This document shows positions 7,445 to 15,122 of a stretch of DNA of 21,134 bases, in pieces. The DNA is from a virus. Position 1 is the first letter of the stretch. The number at the start of each line of letters is the position of its first letter. The DNA lies in the IMG/VR virus record IMGVR_UViG_3300046012_000081, positions 1 to 21,134 of that record; one strand, given 5' to 3'. The translations under genes were made by a program, and so were the position numbers. The notes beneath the pieces are model-generated. The model had not been told where the DNA came from. It was given only the letters and a program-made list of their open reading frames with translations, and did not search any database.

Positions 7445-8533
7445 ATGACTGACTACAGATATATTTTTGGTACCCTCGGTACGGAAGCAATTATCGAGGA
7501 GATACCTCTATATGGTGTTGTCATGGATATGCAAATGAGTAAGGGTGGTAGCTTTCAAGGTACATTCCAATTAGATCAAACAGGAAAACAAAATTCAGAT
7601 CTTCTATCAGCTTGTGTACCTGGTAGAACATGGGTGACTTGTGAACGAAATGGTACACCAGTTTGGCATGGTTTCGTTTGGAGTCGTGTGTATTCTGCAC
7701 AATCAAAATCAATTCAGTTATATGGATTAAGTTTTGAAAATTATCCAAAGAAAAGACGAATTTTGCAAGATACTTCCTACACAGGAATTGAACAACGAAA
7801 TATTTTTAGGTCATTGTGGCTCCAAATGCAAGCTGATACATATAGTAACTTGAATATAAACATTCCAGGCTCATTTCCTACAGTTATCACCAAAGACCTA
7901 AATGTACTAGCAACTGATTTCAAATTCTACGATAACGTCATGTCTAGTATTGCTGATGCAGTTGATGGCTTTGATTGGTATATAACCATTACCAAAGATT
8001 CAACTAACTATCGTAAAGATTTGTTGATTGGTTATCCACAATTGGGTAGTGGTATTTCTGATGGAATGAATGTTTTTGAGTATCCTGGAAATATAACACA
8101 ATATTATTTGACTGAGTACATGTCTGATGCTGGTACAAATGTATTAGTTATTGGTGCTGGTGAAGGATCAGATATGTTAGTATCAGAAGCAGTAGCTACC
8201 GACTTACTAATTTCCGGATTTCCGCGTTGGGACTTGGTAGTTAGCCGTAAAGATCTTAATAATCAAGATGCAGTTGATGGTATAGCAACACAACAAGGAA
8301 TAATAAATCTACCACCTATTCCAGTTATCAAGATGACTGTTAAGGGTGACAAGACACCGGAATTTGGTAGCTACAACCTTGGCGATACCTGTAAGGTAGT
8401 CATCAAGGATCCACGTTGGCCTGATGATGGCTTTTCCAGTTATAAAAGATTGTTGAAGTGGTCTCTTACACCACAATCATCAGACAATGTTGAAGAAACT
8501 GAACTAACATTCGGAGGCGATCCAGATGTCTAA
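7445..8533 (+). CDS. Baseplate hub / tail-associated protein (Gp37-like minor tail protein)
   Basis: A 362-residue protein starting at ATG 7445 one base after the lysozyme stop; the purine run ATAGGG gives only a weak ribosome site. The N-terminus has the features LYGVVMDMQMSKGGSFQGTF and GRTWVTCERNGTPVWHGFVW, typical of siphovirus hub (Tal N-terminal, gp27-like) proteins, and later segments PKKRRILQDTSYTG and GNITQYYLTEYMS fit the same family in actinophages. The C-terminal FGSYNLGDTCKVVIKDPRWP is the expected end domain. The hub closes the tail tip and links Dit to the receptor-binding parts. No peptidase-like extension is present. Confidence 0.75.
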   Translation: MTDYRYIFGTLGTEAIIEEIPLYGVVMDMQMSKGGSFQGTFQLDQTGKQNSDLLSACVPGRTWVTCERNGTPVWHGFVWSRVYSAQSKSIQLYGLSFENYPKKRRILQDTSYTGIEQRNIFRSLWLQMQADTYSNLNINIPGSFPTVITKDLNVLATDFKFYDNVMSSIADAVDGFDWYITITKDSTNYRKDLLIGYPQLGSGISDGMNVFEYPGNITQYYLTEYMSDAGTNVLVIGAGEGSDMLVSEAVATDLLISGFPRWDLVVSRKDLNNQDAVDGIATQQGIINLPPIPVIKMTVKGDKTPEFGSYNLGDTCKVVIKDPRWPDDGFSSYKRLLKWSLTPQSSDNVEETELTFGGDPDV

Positions 8534-9257
8534 TAATGATGGATCAAGATATAACACTGGACCAGACGACATAGCCGCAAGAATGCAAAACTTGGAAAAC
8601 AGAATTGCTATTTTAGAACGAGTTCCTAGTCTCAGTAATGCATCTATTGACTCTAGTGGATTAACAGTCAAGGAAGGTGCCATTAGAGTAGTTGATGCTG
8701 ATGGTAATATCAGAATAAAAATGGGTAAGCTTGATGATGGTAACTATGACATTACTGCATATAGTGCCGATGGAACAGCGACGGTTAACCTTGCAGCACT
8801 AGCATTTGGTCCAGTAGGTGCATTTGATACTAACACTTGTACATCTACTGTAAATTTCGGAGCTTATGCAGATCCTGTCACTGGCAGTGCAGGGCCATCT
8901 GTTACAGTAACTATTGGTTCATCTGGTAGATGTAAAGTTACTATTTCAGCTTATCTTGATTATATAGTTGCACCTCCTCCATTGACTAATGGTGGGCAAC
9001 TGAACATGTCATATTTTGCTAGTGGTGCAAATACTATTGGCGCTCCTGGAGATGATCGCGCCGTAGGCGACTATCTTACTGGTACGAGTAGTACAGTTGC
9101 TTTCCATCGAGTAATTCGTGTTGGTCGTACGAACTATCATAGTGGTTTGAATCCAGGAATAACTACGTTCAAATGCGTATATGCTGCCGATGTAGATTCA
9201 GGTTCAAGCTTGACTCATGGTTTCGCAGATAGATCTATTATTGTTGAGCCATTCTAG
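8526..9257 (+). CDS. Minor tail protein with N-terminal coiled coil
   Basis: A 243-residue protein. ATG 8526 overlaps the hub stop by 8 bases, and GGAGG (8513-8517) is 8 bases upstream. Residues 14-34 (DDIAARMQNLENRIAILERV) form a short heptad coiled coil, suitable for trimerisation. The motif VKEGAIRVVDADGNIRIKMG followed by LDDGNYDITAYSADG is a repeated element of actinophage minor tail proteins. The rest is a beta-rich domain with scattered Gly/Ser/Thr. It is likely a trimeric tip or fibre component; the receptor is unknown. Confidence 0.66.
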   Translation: MSNNDGSRYNTGPDDIAARMQNLENRIAILERVPSLSNASIDSSGLTVKEGAIRVVDADGNIRIKMGKLDDGNYDITAYSADGTATVNLAALAFGPVGAFDTNTCTSTVNFGAYADPVTGSAGPSVTVTIGSSGRCKVTISAYLDYIVAPPPLTNGGQLNMSYFASGANTIGAPGDDRAVGDYLTGTSSTVAFHRVIRVGRTNYHSGLNPGITTFKCVYAADVDSGSSLTHGFADRSIIVEPF

Positions 9258-9269
9258 GAGGTGATAGTG

Positions 9270-9620
9270 ATGCCAACCACCAGGCTTGATATAACTGTAA
9301 ATCAAGGCTCAGCGTTTAAACTTAATGTTCAAGCGTTGAACGCAGATAAAACAGTTATGGACTTGACAGGATACTTTGCTCGAATGCAAGTAAGAGAAAC
9401 ACCAGCATCGACAAGTGTTCTAATGTCAGCTACCACTGAAGACGGTGGAATTACCATAAATAGTCCTGGTGGTGTGGTAATGATTAACATTAGTGCAGCA
9501 ACCACAACCACTATGACCTGGAATACAGGATTCTGGGATTTAGAAATTTATACAAATGCTGCAAATGTAATTAGGCTTGTTAAAGGTTTTGCTTCTCTCA
9601 GTTATGAGGTGACGAGGTAA
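9270..9620 (+). CDS. Small phage structural protein (beta-sandwich family)
   Basis: A 116-residue protein. I chose ATG 9270 because AGGAGGTGAT (9256-9265) gives a near-perfect ribosome site 8 bases upstream; a GTG at 9261 would sit inside that site. The pattern ITVNQGSAFKLNVQALNADK, then DLTGYFARMQVRET, GGITIN, and finally WDLEIYT and RLVKGFASLSYEVTR is one I recognise from a common phage structural family (N-terminal BppU-like fold) in late-gene blocks. It is probably a beta-sandwich adaptor in the tail tip or on a virion surface. The assignment is by pattern only. Confidence 0.6.
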   Translation: MPTTRLDITVNQGSAFKLNVQALNADKTVMDLTGYFARMQVRETPASTSVLMSATTEDGGITINSPGGVVMINISAATTTTMTWNTGFWDLEIYTNAANVIRLVKGFASLSYEVTR

Positions 9621-10484
9621 ATGGCTAACGCACTATTCGAACTTGCGCGTGAAAAGTTTCTAGGCGCCACCCTAGACTGGGATGGGCAGACTTTCTCCGC
9701 TGTTCTACTTGACCTAACTCCAACTATTTCTGATGGTGGAATTCGTCAGATCACATCATCTACTAACGCAACTCCAATCGTAGTAACCACGGCAGTTACT
9801 CATGGATTCACCACAGGTGATATTGTTTATGTAGATGGTATCACAACTGGAACGTCTGGTAATGGCCTGTGGGTTATTGCTGCGGCATCCGGCTCTGTGT
9901 TCAGTTTAACTGATCCAGTCAGCGGAGCTAACGTAGTTGGTAATGGTGTTGGTTCCGGTGGATATTGTGTCAATCTTGGACGTTCAACATCTGGTGACTT
10001 CTTCGATGATTTCGATGCTGCACTAGTTGGGTCAAAGGTTAACTTAACTGGTAATACTATTGTGTCTGGTGTTGCAGATGCTAATGATACAACTTTCACT
10101 TCTGTATCTGGTAACCAGGTAGAAGCAATTGCTATTATTCGTGATACTGGCTCTAATGCTACTTCTGAGATGGTAGCGCTAATTACCGGTAAGCACATTG
10201 TAGTTGCAAACACTACACTGTCAGCAGGTACAACACTGCTAGTCGAACCAATCAAGTATGGTATTCCGAACGGTACTGTTATTGCATTCTCCACAGGACA
10301 GTCAGCAACATTGACAGTTCTTGCCAATGCTGGAGATCGTTCACTGACAGTGTCTTCAACAACTGTTACTGCTGGTGCTCGTGGTATGGCACCTGCTACA
10401 GGTTCAGGATTACCAGTTACACCGAATGGTGGTAACATTGTTGTCACTTGGGACAATGGTGTGAACAAGATCTTCAAGCTGTAA
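9621..10484 (+). CDS. Phage structural protein with two inserted beta domains
   Basis: A 287-residue protein whose ATG 9621 follows the previous TAA with no gap; GAGG copies lie at 9606-9617. The ends match a common short phage structural family: MANALFELAREKFLGATLDW at the N-terminus, LVGSKVNLTGNTIVSGVADA in the middle and TPNGGNIVVTWDNGVNKIFK at the C-terminus. Two blocks look inserted into this frame. Residues about 39-119 carry a module of the type NATPIVVTTAVTHGFTTGD, and residues about 190-262 carry one of the type TLLVEPIKYGIPNGTVIAFS. Both modules recur in other phage structural proteins. It is probably a tail-tip or capsid surface protein. No enzymatic motif is visible. Confidence 0.6.
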   Translation: MANALFELAREKFLGATLDWDGQTFSAVLLDLTPTISDGGIRQITSSTNATPIVVTTAVTHGFTTGDIVYVDGITTGTSGNGLWVIAAASGSVFSLTDPVSGANVVGNGVGSGGYCVNLGRSTSGDFFDDFDAALVGSKVNLTGNTIVSGVADANDTTFTSVSGNQVEAIAIIRDTGSNATSEMVALITGKHIVVANTTLSAGTTLLVEPIKYGIPNGTVIAFSTGQSATLTVLANAGDRSLTVSSTTVTAGARGMAPATGSGLPVTPNGGNIVVTWDNGVNKIFKL

Positions 10485-10494
10485 GGAGTAGCAG

Positions 10495-11037
10495 ATGGAT
10501 TTTTATGTAGCATCTCCAGTTCTGCCATTCCATCCTGCTGCTGGTGCCGCTTTTGCATCGTTTACATCGAAGCAAGATATTAGTCCCCAACCATTACCAG
10601 TTATTCGTGCTGGACAATTCCACATTGGTAGCAAGGTATGGGTCAAAGCTTGCGGTGAATACTCATCACTAACCGGTGCAGCATTAACACTTGGTCTATG
10701 GATAGGTACAGCTACTGGAACAATTACTGTATCCTTAGCTGAAACATCAGTGTTTACTACTGGTACTACGCCAGCAGCGTGGTCATGGGATCTTGAATGG
10801 ATGGGAACAATTGTCACCCATGCCGTGTCAGGATCTGTCGTTGGTCAAGGGCTATGTAATCTTGGATCATCACTAACTGCGGTAACAGCCACACCATTCC
10901 CAATCACTCAAGCACTTCGCACTGTCACAGTTGATACTACAATCGACAGAGCTATTGGTGTATCCGCAACATGGGGTGCATCGAGTGCTTCTAACACAAT
11001 AAAGACCAATGAACTGATAGTGATGCTGCTAAATTAG
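10495..11037 (+). CDS. Putative minor structural protein
   Basis: A 180-residue protein with AAGGAG (10483-10488) six bases before ATG 10495. It is rich in Ser, Thr, Ala and Gly with alternating hydrophobics (GAALTLGLWIGTATGTITVS), giving a beta-sandwich impression. There is no signal peptide, no charged catalytic cluster and only two Cys (positions about 53 and 121). It sits in a set of small virion-type genes between the hub and the repeat protein, and co-directional close spacing supports a virion role. I do not recognise a specific family. Confidence 0.5.
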   Translation: MDFYVASPVLPFHPAAGAAFASFTSKQDISPQPLPVIRAGQFHIGSKVWVKACGEYSSLTGAALTLGLWIGTATGTITVSLAETSVFTTGTTPAAWSWDLEWMGTIVTHAVSGSVVGQGLCNLGSSLTAVTATPFPITQALRTVTVDTTIDRAIGVSATWGASSASNTIKTNELIVMLLN

Positions 11038-11050
11038 AGCGGGGATCGCA

Positions 11051-11371
11051 ATGGCAAATGTTGGAAACGTCGGTTATACGATTAGCAAGGCAGACTTTGA
11101 TAATCGTATTGGTGCAGCGGTCGTGAATCTACGAAATGCATTTAGAGAGATTGTTTCAATCAAAGCAGAACTTGATGATGCAACTATTCTTCCTGATTCC
11201 ACATTGATAACGCTAGGATATGCCTCTCCAGCCGACACTACTCAAATTCGCAATTCATTCACGGATCTTGCTAAGTTGTATGATATTTCCCGAAACCTTG
11301 CAACACAAGGTGTTACTAACGACTTCTGGTTTAGTGCAAAGCATTTAGCTGGATTGAATTTCAATACCTGA
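11051..11371 (+). CDS. Conserved small phage protein, helical
   Basis: A 106-residue protein with GGGGAT (11041-11046) before ATG 11051. The order of features matches a hypothetical family I recall from phages and viral metagenomes: GAAVVNLRNAFREIVSIKAE, then LITLGYASPADTTQIRNSFT, then a short region ending NDFWFSAKHLAGLN. It is mainly helical, with no Cys and no membrane segment. Related proteins usually sit beside the two small structural genes found just upstream here, so it probably belongs to the same virion subassembly. The biochemical role is unknown. Confidence 0.6.
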   Translation: MANVGNVGYTISKADFDNRIGAAVVNLRNAFREIVSIKAELDDATILPDSTLITLGYASPADTTQIRNSFTDLAKLYDISRNLATQGVTNDFWFSAKHLAGLNFNT

Positions 11372-11381
11372 GTTGTGTGCT

Positions 11382-11435
11382 TGCAGAAGCGTCGGAGGGA
11401 AGTGAGTCATGGCTTTAGCACGCGACGCTTCTGCA
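11382..11435 (+). promoter_or_regulatory. 13-bp inverted repeat enclosing the ribosome site and start codon of the repeat protein
   Basis: TGCAGAAGCGTCG (11382-11394) and CGACGCTTCTGCA (11423-11435) are exact reverse complements. The 28-base loop holds most of the Shine-Dalgarno sequence GGAGGGA (11394-11400, first G in the stem) and ATG 11409. The right arm is coding (residues 5-9 of the repeat protein), the left arm lies in the 37-base gap after the previous gene. No T-run follows, so it is not a terminator. It looks like a translational control element or a binding site for a coat-type or regulatory protein; this is inference. Confidence 0.65.
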
Positions 11436-13655
11436 CCAGCAGTAAAGGTTAACTCGGGTAGCACCACGAACCCAATCGTTTCAGACAGTTTTACTCCACC
11501 GTTAGGAGCACTCCTATTAATAAGATGGTCAGCCAACACAACTAGTCCTGTAAATCCATTTGCACCAACCATTACAGATTCACGTGGAACACCACTAATA
11601 TATGCATTGGCTGATTGGCAATCTAGAGCTAATAGTCCAACAGTAAATGGTCAGGTTGCAACTTGGACAGCAGTTGTTACTTCCTCTGTTGCAATGACAA
11701 TATCTGTTACCACGGGTACAGGTACTGGAAATCAACAGGCTGCTCTTGATATTGAAGTTTTAACTGATACTTCAACTCCAACAGTTGGTGTTCACGGTAG
11801 TTCTGGTTCCACATCAGCTGCAAGTATTGCACAAAGCTATACGGCTTCAGCAACAAATGGTTGGGGATTTGGTGTTGCTTGTGACTGGGATGCATTAGGC
11901 AGCTTTACGGCTGGTTCTGGTTGTACTATTGGTACTGGCCAAACAGGCACTATTCCTACAACTCAGATTTCATATGCATTTTGGCGTAGAACAGTTGCTG
12001 ACGATGTTAACGGTGGTTCTAACACACTTAATGTTAATGCTGCTGGTACTAGTACAAACCTAAACTGGGCTTGGATTGAAATTCTTCCAACTCCAACTGC
12101 TACTTCTACCTCTACAGCGCCACCACAGCAAATTCCACCGCATATATTCAGAGAGTTTGTTCTTAGATATCAATCACAACTACCATCGAGTGCACCTGTA
12201 GTTCTTGACCAAACATTACCACAGGGTGCGATTCCAAGTAGTGAAGTCTTTGGTAACTTTGTCACAAGTCTCACTGTAAATTCAAACGCAATATCTGGTG
12301 CTGAATCTCTAGGTAATGCTACCATTGCGCTTTCAATTACACCTCAAGGTGTACCTAGTGTGCAAAACGTAGGCAGTCCAACAATCACGACTACCTACAC
12401 GGTAAATGCAAATGGAATACCTAGTGCTGAAGTAAGTGGAAGATCTACTGTAGCATTAACTGTTAACCCACAAGGGATCACTGGCGCCGAAAGCGTTGGC
12501 CCACCTGTGGTGTCTCTAGCAGTTAGCGCAAATGGAATACCTAGTAGTGAACAACTTGGTTCGCCAACGATTACCACAACAGTTACGGTTGCGGCTAATG
12601 GAATCATCAGCGGAGAAACGTCTGGTAGTTCTTCAATTGCGACCGCATCTAGTGTTAATCCTAATGGTATTCCAGGAACAGAACGTCTTGGCTCTCCTAC
12701 AGTTACCACAACCTATACGGTTAGTGCTAATGGCATTCCTAGTGCTGAGATATCTGGCAATTCTTCGGTAACAACAACAGTTACTGTTAATGCTAATGGT
12801 ATACCGACTGCGGAAAGCTTCGGACTACCCACAGAACAAGTTATCGTTTCCATTAATGCAAATGGAATCTCAAGCGCTGAGCGTTTGGGAAGTCCAACTA
12901 TTACGACAACCTATGCAATTAATGCAAACGGCATTACAAGTTCTGAGCTATCTGGTAACTCGAATATCACGACCGCTAGCTCAGTCACGCCACAAGGAAT
13001 TTCGGGCGGTGAGCAGGTTGGTGGACCGGCTGTAACGGCCACCTACACCGTTACTCCTGGTGGAATTCCATCGGCTGAAGCATCTGGCGCAACAGCACTA
13101 GGATACAATGTTACGCCAAATGGTATAACAAGTAACCAAGCAGTTGGTAGCCCATCTATACTTGTTGTCGTTGCAATAAATCCAGGTGGTATTACTACTG
13201 GCGAACAAGTTGGTAACCCAACTGTTGTTTCTACATACACAGTCACTGCGCAAGGTATTCCAACATCTGAGCGAATTGGACTTCCAAGCCTAGCACCAAC
13301 GTCTACAATACAACCTGGTAGTATTTCATCTGGTGAGCGATTTGGCTTACCAACAATAACCACAGGTGCAATTACAATTGCAGTTAGTGGCGTACCGGGT
13401 GCATCTGGTGTTGGTTTTGTAACTGTAAGTCTTGGTATTCCAGGACAAAGCATTCTCGCATTTGGAATAACTTCAGAAATTAAACTTGGTCGACCATTCA
13501 TTGGTCCACAGGCAATTGTTGATGTCAGTTGGCGCGAGGAACCTGTGGTGGTCTACATTGCAGATGCACCAGTTACTAGCAAAATAGTAACAGATGTAAT
13601 TTGGTCTATTGAAGATGACATAGTTGATGCTAATGGTGGACCTGACGAAATTTAG
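11409..13655 (+). CDS. Large repeat-containing structural protein, likely tail fibre or virion surface protein
   Basis: A 748-residue protein in three parts. Residues 1-230 form a beta-rich N-terminal domain (SFTPPLGALLLIRWSANTTS, ISYAFWRRTVADD, WAWIEILP), probably a sandwich fold. A Pro/Thr/Ser/Gln linker (about 230-273) leads to residues 274-700, roughly 19 tandem units of 20-23 residues with consensus GIPSAExxGxPTITTTxTVNAN; Gly-Ile, the Glu and the central Gly are the best kept. The C-terminal 45 residues (VDVSWREEPVVVYIA to the acidic end) are non-repetitive. The repeats suggest an elongated beta-solenoid or a string of small beta units. It is the last gene of the rightward block. Receptor binding or decoration is likely but unproven. 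GGAGG (11394-11398) is ten bases before the start. Confidence 0.68.
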   Translation: MALARDASAPAVKVNSGSTTNPIVSDSFTPPLGALLLIRWSANTTSPVNPFAPTITDSRGTPLIYALADWQSRANSPTVNGQVATWTAVVTSSVAMTISVTTGTGTGNQQAALDIEVLTDTSTPTVGVHGSSGSTSAASIAQSYTASATNGWGFGVACDWDALGSFTAGSGCTIGTGQTGTIPTTQISYAFWRRTVADDVNGGSNTLNVNAAGTSTNLNWAWIEILPTPTATSTSTAPPQQIPPHIFREFVLRYQSQLPSSAPVVLDQTLPQGAIPSSEVFGNFVTSLTVNSNAISGAESLGNATIALSITPQGVPSVQNVGSPTITTTYTVNANGIPSAEVSGRSTVALTVNPQGITGAESVGPPVVSLAVSANGIPSSEQLGSPTITTTVTVAANGIISGETSGSSSIATASSVNPNGIPGTERLGSPTVTTTYTVSANGIPSAEISGNSSVTTTVTVNANGIPTAESFGLPTEQVIVSINANGISSAERLGSPTITTTYAINANGITSSELSGNSNITTASSVTPQGISGGEQVGGPAVTATYTVTPGGIPSAEASGATALGYNVTPNGITSNQAVGSPSILVVVAINPGGITTGEQVGNPTVVSTYTVTAQGIPTSERIGLPSLAPTSTIQPGSISSGERFGLPTITTGAITIAVSGVPGASGVGFVTVSLGIPGQSILAFGITSEIKLGRPFIGPQAIVDVSWREEPVVVYIADAPVTSKIVTDVIWSIEDDIVDANGGPDEI
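12228..13511 (+). repeat. Tandem ~66-bp coding repeats (about 19 diverged units)
   Basis: Units of 60-69 bases encode the GIPSAE-type repeat. Most copies have diverged at DNA level, but an exact 18-base match (GCAAATGGAATACCTAGT) occurs at 12408-12425 and 12528-12545, two units apart. Units such as those starting near 12727, 12793 and 12859 keep an AATGG core at 66-base spacing. The array could expand or contract by recombination. Confidence 0.85.
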
Positions 13656-13664
13656 TCCAGAAAC

Positions 13665-13702
13665 GCAAAAAGGCGGCTCTCCTAATGGAGGCCGCCTTTT
13701 GC
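13665..13702. terminator. Bidirectional intrinsic terminator between convergent blocks
   Basis: AGGCGGC (13671-13677) pairs with GCCGCCT (13691-13697). CTCC (13679-13682) pairs with GGAG (13687-13690) around loop TAAT, with T13678 bulged. An A-run (13666-13671) precedes the stem and a T-run (13697-13700) follows it, so a U-tract is made in both directions. It lies between the + strand stop at 13655 and the - strand stop at 13707. Confidence 0.92.
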
Positions 13703-13706
13703 TTGT

Positions 13707-14165
13707 CTACAACTTTTCCTTTAGAATAGGGAGTATCTTTTCCATCCATAATTGATCTTTCATTTTATGTCTTAATAGTACTCTCATTGCATCATTAGCA
13801 TGAATGTGTCCTGGCTTATGTGCACCAATGGCTCTCAGCTTTTTATCATCCCAAAAACCTTTACCATCGCTTGGTGTAATTTTTACTACTTCTAAACAAT
13901 TCAATTGTCCAACAAGCTCGATTACACCTATGTACTCTACACCTGTAAATACAGCACCATCCATACCTTGACGGAAATGAAAAGCTTCATAAATTAGAGT
14001 TTTCTCACCTAGTGCACAAAGCATATCATAGAGAGTTTCATGTGGATGAGGGTATATTCTTGGTTCTATATGGAAAGAACGAAAAATATCCTTGCCATTT
14101 ACGAACTGATAAGTTGCAACACCAGTTGTGACACCTGGATCCAAGGCTACGATCTCAACCGTCAT
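13707..14165 (-). CDS. RuvC-like Holliday junction resolvase / RNase H-fold nuclease
   Basis: A 152-residue protein, last gene of the leftward block. The N-terminus VEIVALDPGVTTGVATYQ carries the first acidic residue D9 of the RNase H fold and the DPG motif of RuvC-type enzymes. LIYEAFHFRQ supplies E60, and HIHANDAMRVLLRH supplies H122 and D125. These acidic residues would bind the two metal ions that cut branched DNA. Phages use such enzymes to resolve recombination or replication intermediates before packaging. ATG 14165 overlaps the previous stop as TAATG, with GAGG just upstream. Length and motifs fit actinophage RuvC-like proteins. Confidence 0.83.
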   Translation of the reverse strand: MTVEIVALDPGVTTGVATYQFVNGKDIFRSFHIEPRIYPHPHETLYDMLCALGEKTLIYEAFHFRQGMDGAVFTGVEYIGVIELVGQLNCLEVVKITPSDGKGFWDDKKLRAIGAHKPGHIHANDAMRVLLRHKMKDQLWMEKILPILKEKL

Positions 14166-14428
14166 TATACCTCTTCGTAAGTTTGCCGGAATAAATCTTC
14201 ATTCATCTTGGTAAATTCATATCCTGTTTGGACAATAAAATCATTATCGTTTACTTGTACTGGTCCGGTGTGAGTGTAAATAATTAGTTCGCCACCACTG
14301 TTAATTTCATGAAATGTATAAGAGCATTTTACAGATGTTAACCATTCAAGGACATTTTTGGAATCTTCCTTATTCCATTGTACTGCCCAGATTGGCTTGT
14401 TGATTGGTACATATTCTCTAAGCTGCAT
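14165..14428 (-). CDS. Conserved small phage protein (AVQW / FTKMNEDLF family)
   Basis: An 87-residue protein. The frame is open further upstream, but I start at ATG 14428 because it overlaps the preceding stop by 11 bases, as elsewhere in this operon. The longer version would add a region antisense to nothing conserved and largely overlapping the Cys-rich gene. The pattern KPIWAVQWNKEDSKNVLEWL, then GELIIYTHTGPVQVNDNDFI, then FTKMNEDLFRQTYEEV matches a very widespread phage family of about 80-100 residues with unknown function. No catalytic residues are known to me. Confidence 0.72.
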   Translation of the reverse strand: MQLREYVPINKPIWAVQWNKEDSKNVLEWLTSVKCSYTFHEINSGGELIIYTHTGPVQVNDNDFIVQTGYEFTKMNEDLFRQTYEEV

Positions 14429-14651
14429 TACGAGCCATCCTCCGAATGTTCTTGATATTCGTCTGCATAGCAAAACGTTCCTTGTAATCCTTAATACGAT
14501 CTGGACAATTACCACAACCACAAATCTTTTGAATTGGCATTGTCACGTGACATTGCCAGCAATGCCCATTATCAGACAGGCAACACTTGCACTTAATACA
14601 AAGTGCAGTTAGCACTTCACCTTCGAGGTGCTCGATTTTAGGAGCGGCCAT
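14418..14651 (-). CDS. Small Cys-rich protein, probable zinc-binding
   Basis: A 77-residue protein with nine Cys: C18, C21, C23, C24 (CIKCKCC), C31 and C34 (CWQC), C44, C46 and C49 (CGCGNC), plus H30 and H35. This spacing suggests two structural zinc sites. The C-terminus is basic (KERF, RRMARNAA), so nucleic acid contact is possible. AAGGA lies before ATG 14651. It follows the holin gene by two bases and overlaps the next gene by 11. Function unknown. Confidence 0.68.
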   Translation of the reverse strand: MAAPKIEHLEGEVLTALCIKCKCCLSDNGHCWQCHVTMPIQKICGCGNCPDRIKDYKERFAMQTNIKNIRRMARNAA

Positions 14652-14653
14652 TG

Positions 14654-14893
14654 TTATTCCTTAGTGGGTTCTGAATCCTTATTAGTGAAACTTGGGTCGG
14701 TTGGGTCGCCTATTTGTGAACCCGCAATAGCTAGTAGTAAGGAACCTACAGCAGCACCTGCTGCAATTAGTAACTGTGACTTCCAGTCAATAGAAACGAT
14801 GTTAGAACCAATTATTGAAACAGATGTGAGAGAAGTAGCGAATGCACGAATTACTCTCTCAAGAGTTGCTTTCCAAAACTTCTTCGTGAACAT
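14654..14893 (-). CDS. Holin, r1t-like
   Basis: A 79-residue membrane protein. I start at ATG 14893, which has GAGGA about five bases upstream; a longer open frame begins at 14929 but lacks this support. The N-terminus FWKATLERVIRAFATSLTSV is the amphipathic or first membrane segment (about 11-33). Residues 41-61 (LLIAAGAAVGSLLLAIAGSQ) form a Gly/Ala-rich membrane helix, and a charged tail GDPTDPSFTNKDSEPTKE follows. This order matches the r1t-type holins of actinophages, which open the membrane at the time of lysis. The lysozyme partner is on the other strand at 6493-7443. The start overlaps the upstream gene by 35 bases. Confidence 0.85.
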   Translation of the reverse strand: MFTKKFWKATLERVIRAFATSLTSVSIIGSNIVSIDWKSQLLIAAGAAVGSLLLAIAGSQIGDPTDPSFTNKDSEPTKE

Positions 14894-15122
14894 CGTATCC
14901 TCTTCTGCGCTCAGAAATAATACTCTCAACTAACTCTACAAGGTGTAGGTATAGAGGATGACTACTAGCCAGCTTGGTAAAAATGAACTTACTTTTACCA
15001 GGATCTATTCCAACTAAATTTCTGGTATCCCTAATAAAAATTGGTTCATTAGGATCAATATTATTTTCTTTGCAGTAAAGAGCATAATCTTGATAGTTAG
15101 CGGCTATGATGTATGTTTTCAC
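14859..15122 (-). CDS. Conserved small phage protein of unknown function
   Basis: An 87-residue protein starting at GTG 15122, overlapping the previous stop as GTGA. It begins MKTYIIAANYQDYALYCKEN, a Rossmann-like strand-helix opening, then NEPIFIRDTRNLVGIDPGKS. I recall similar short proteins in many phage replication or early blocks, without a function. The C-terminus is helical and charged (VELVESIISERRRGYD). There is no Cys cluster and no membrane segment. It immediately precedes the holin gene and shares 35 bases with it. Confidence 0.6.
   Translation of the reverse strand: MKTYIIAANYQDYALYCKENNIDPNEPIFIRDTRNLVGIDPGKSKFIFTKLASSHPLYLHLVELVESIISERRRGYDVHEEVLESNS

Noticed and set aside
9659-9676. 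TCTAGG / CCTAGA hairpin 38 bases into a structural gene
   Set aside because: Six base pairs with a 6-base loop is within chance for 21 kb, unlike the 11-bp and 13-bp hairpins.
9827-10558. Open frame of 243 codons on the - strand under the structural genes
   Set aside because: It is Val/Pro/Thr-rich, antisense to two supported + strand genes, and reflects their Gly/Thr/Asn codons.
13043-13501. Antisense open frame under the repeat array, with a similar one at 12395-12709
   Set aside because: The repeats themselves generate periodic antisense frames; no start site or domain is visible.
12228-13511. Tandem repeats as a CRISPR array or regulatory repeat
   Set aside because: The units are coding, diverged at DNA level, have no constant repeat with unique spacers, and keep the reading frame for about 19 units.
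14429-14521. N-terminal extension of the AVQW-family protein to 14521
   Set aside because: The extra 31 residues overlap the Cys-rich gene in another frame, are hydrophobic/basic without homology that I recognise, and ATG 14428 restores the normal operon overlap and family length.
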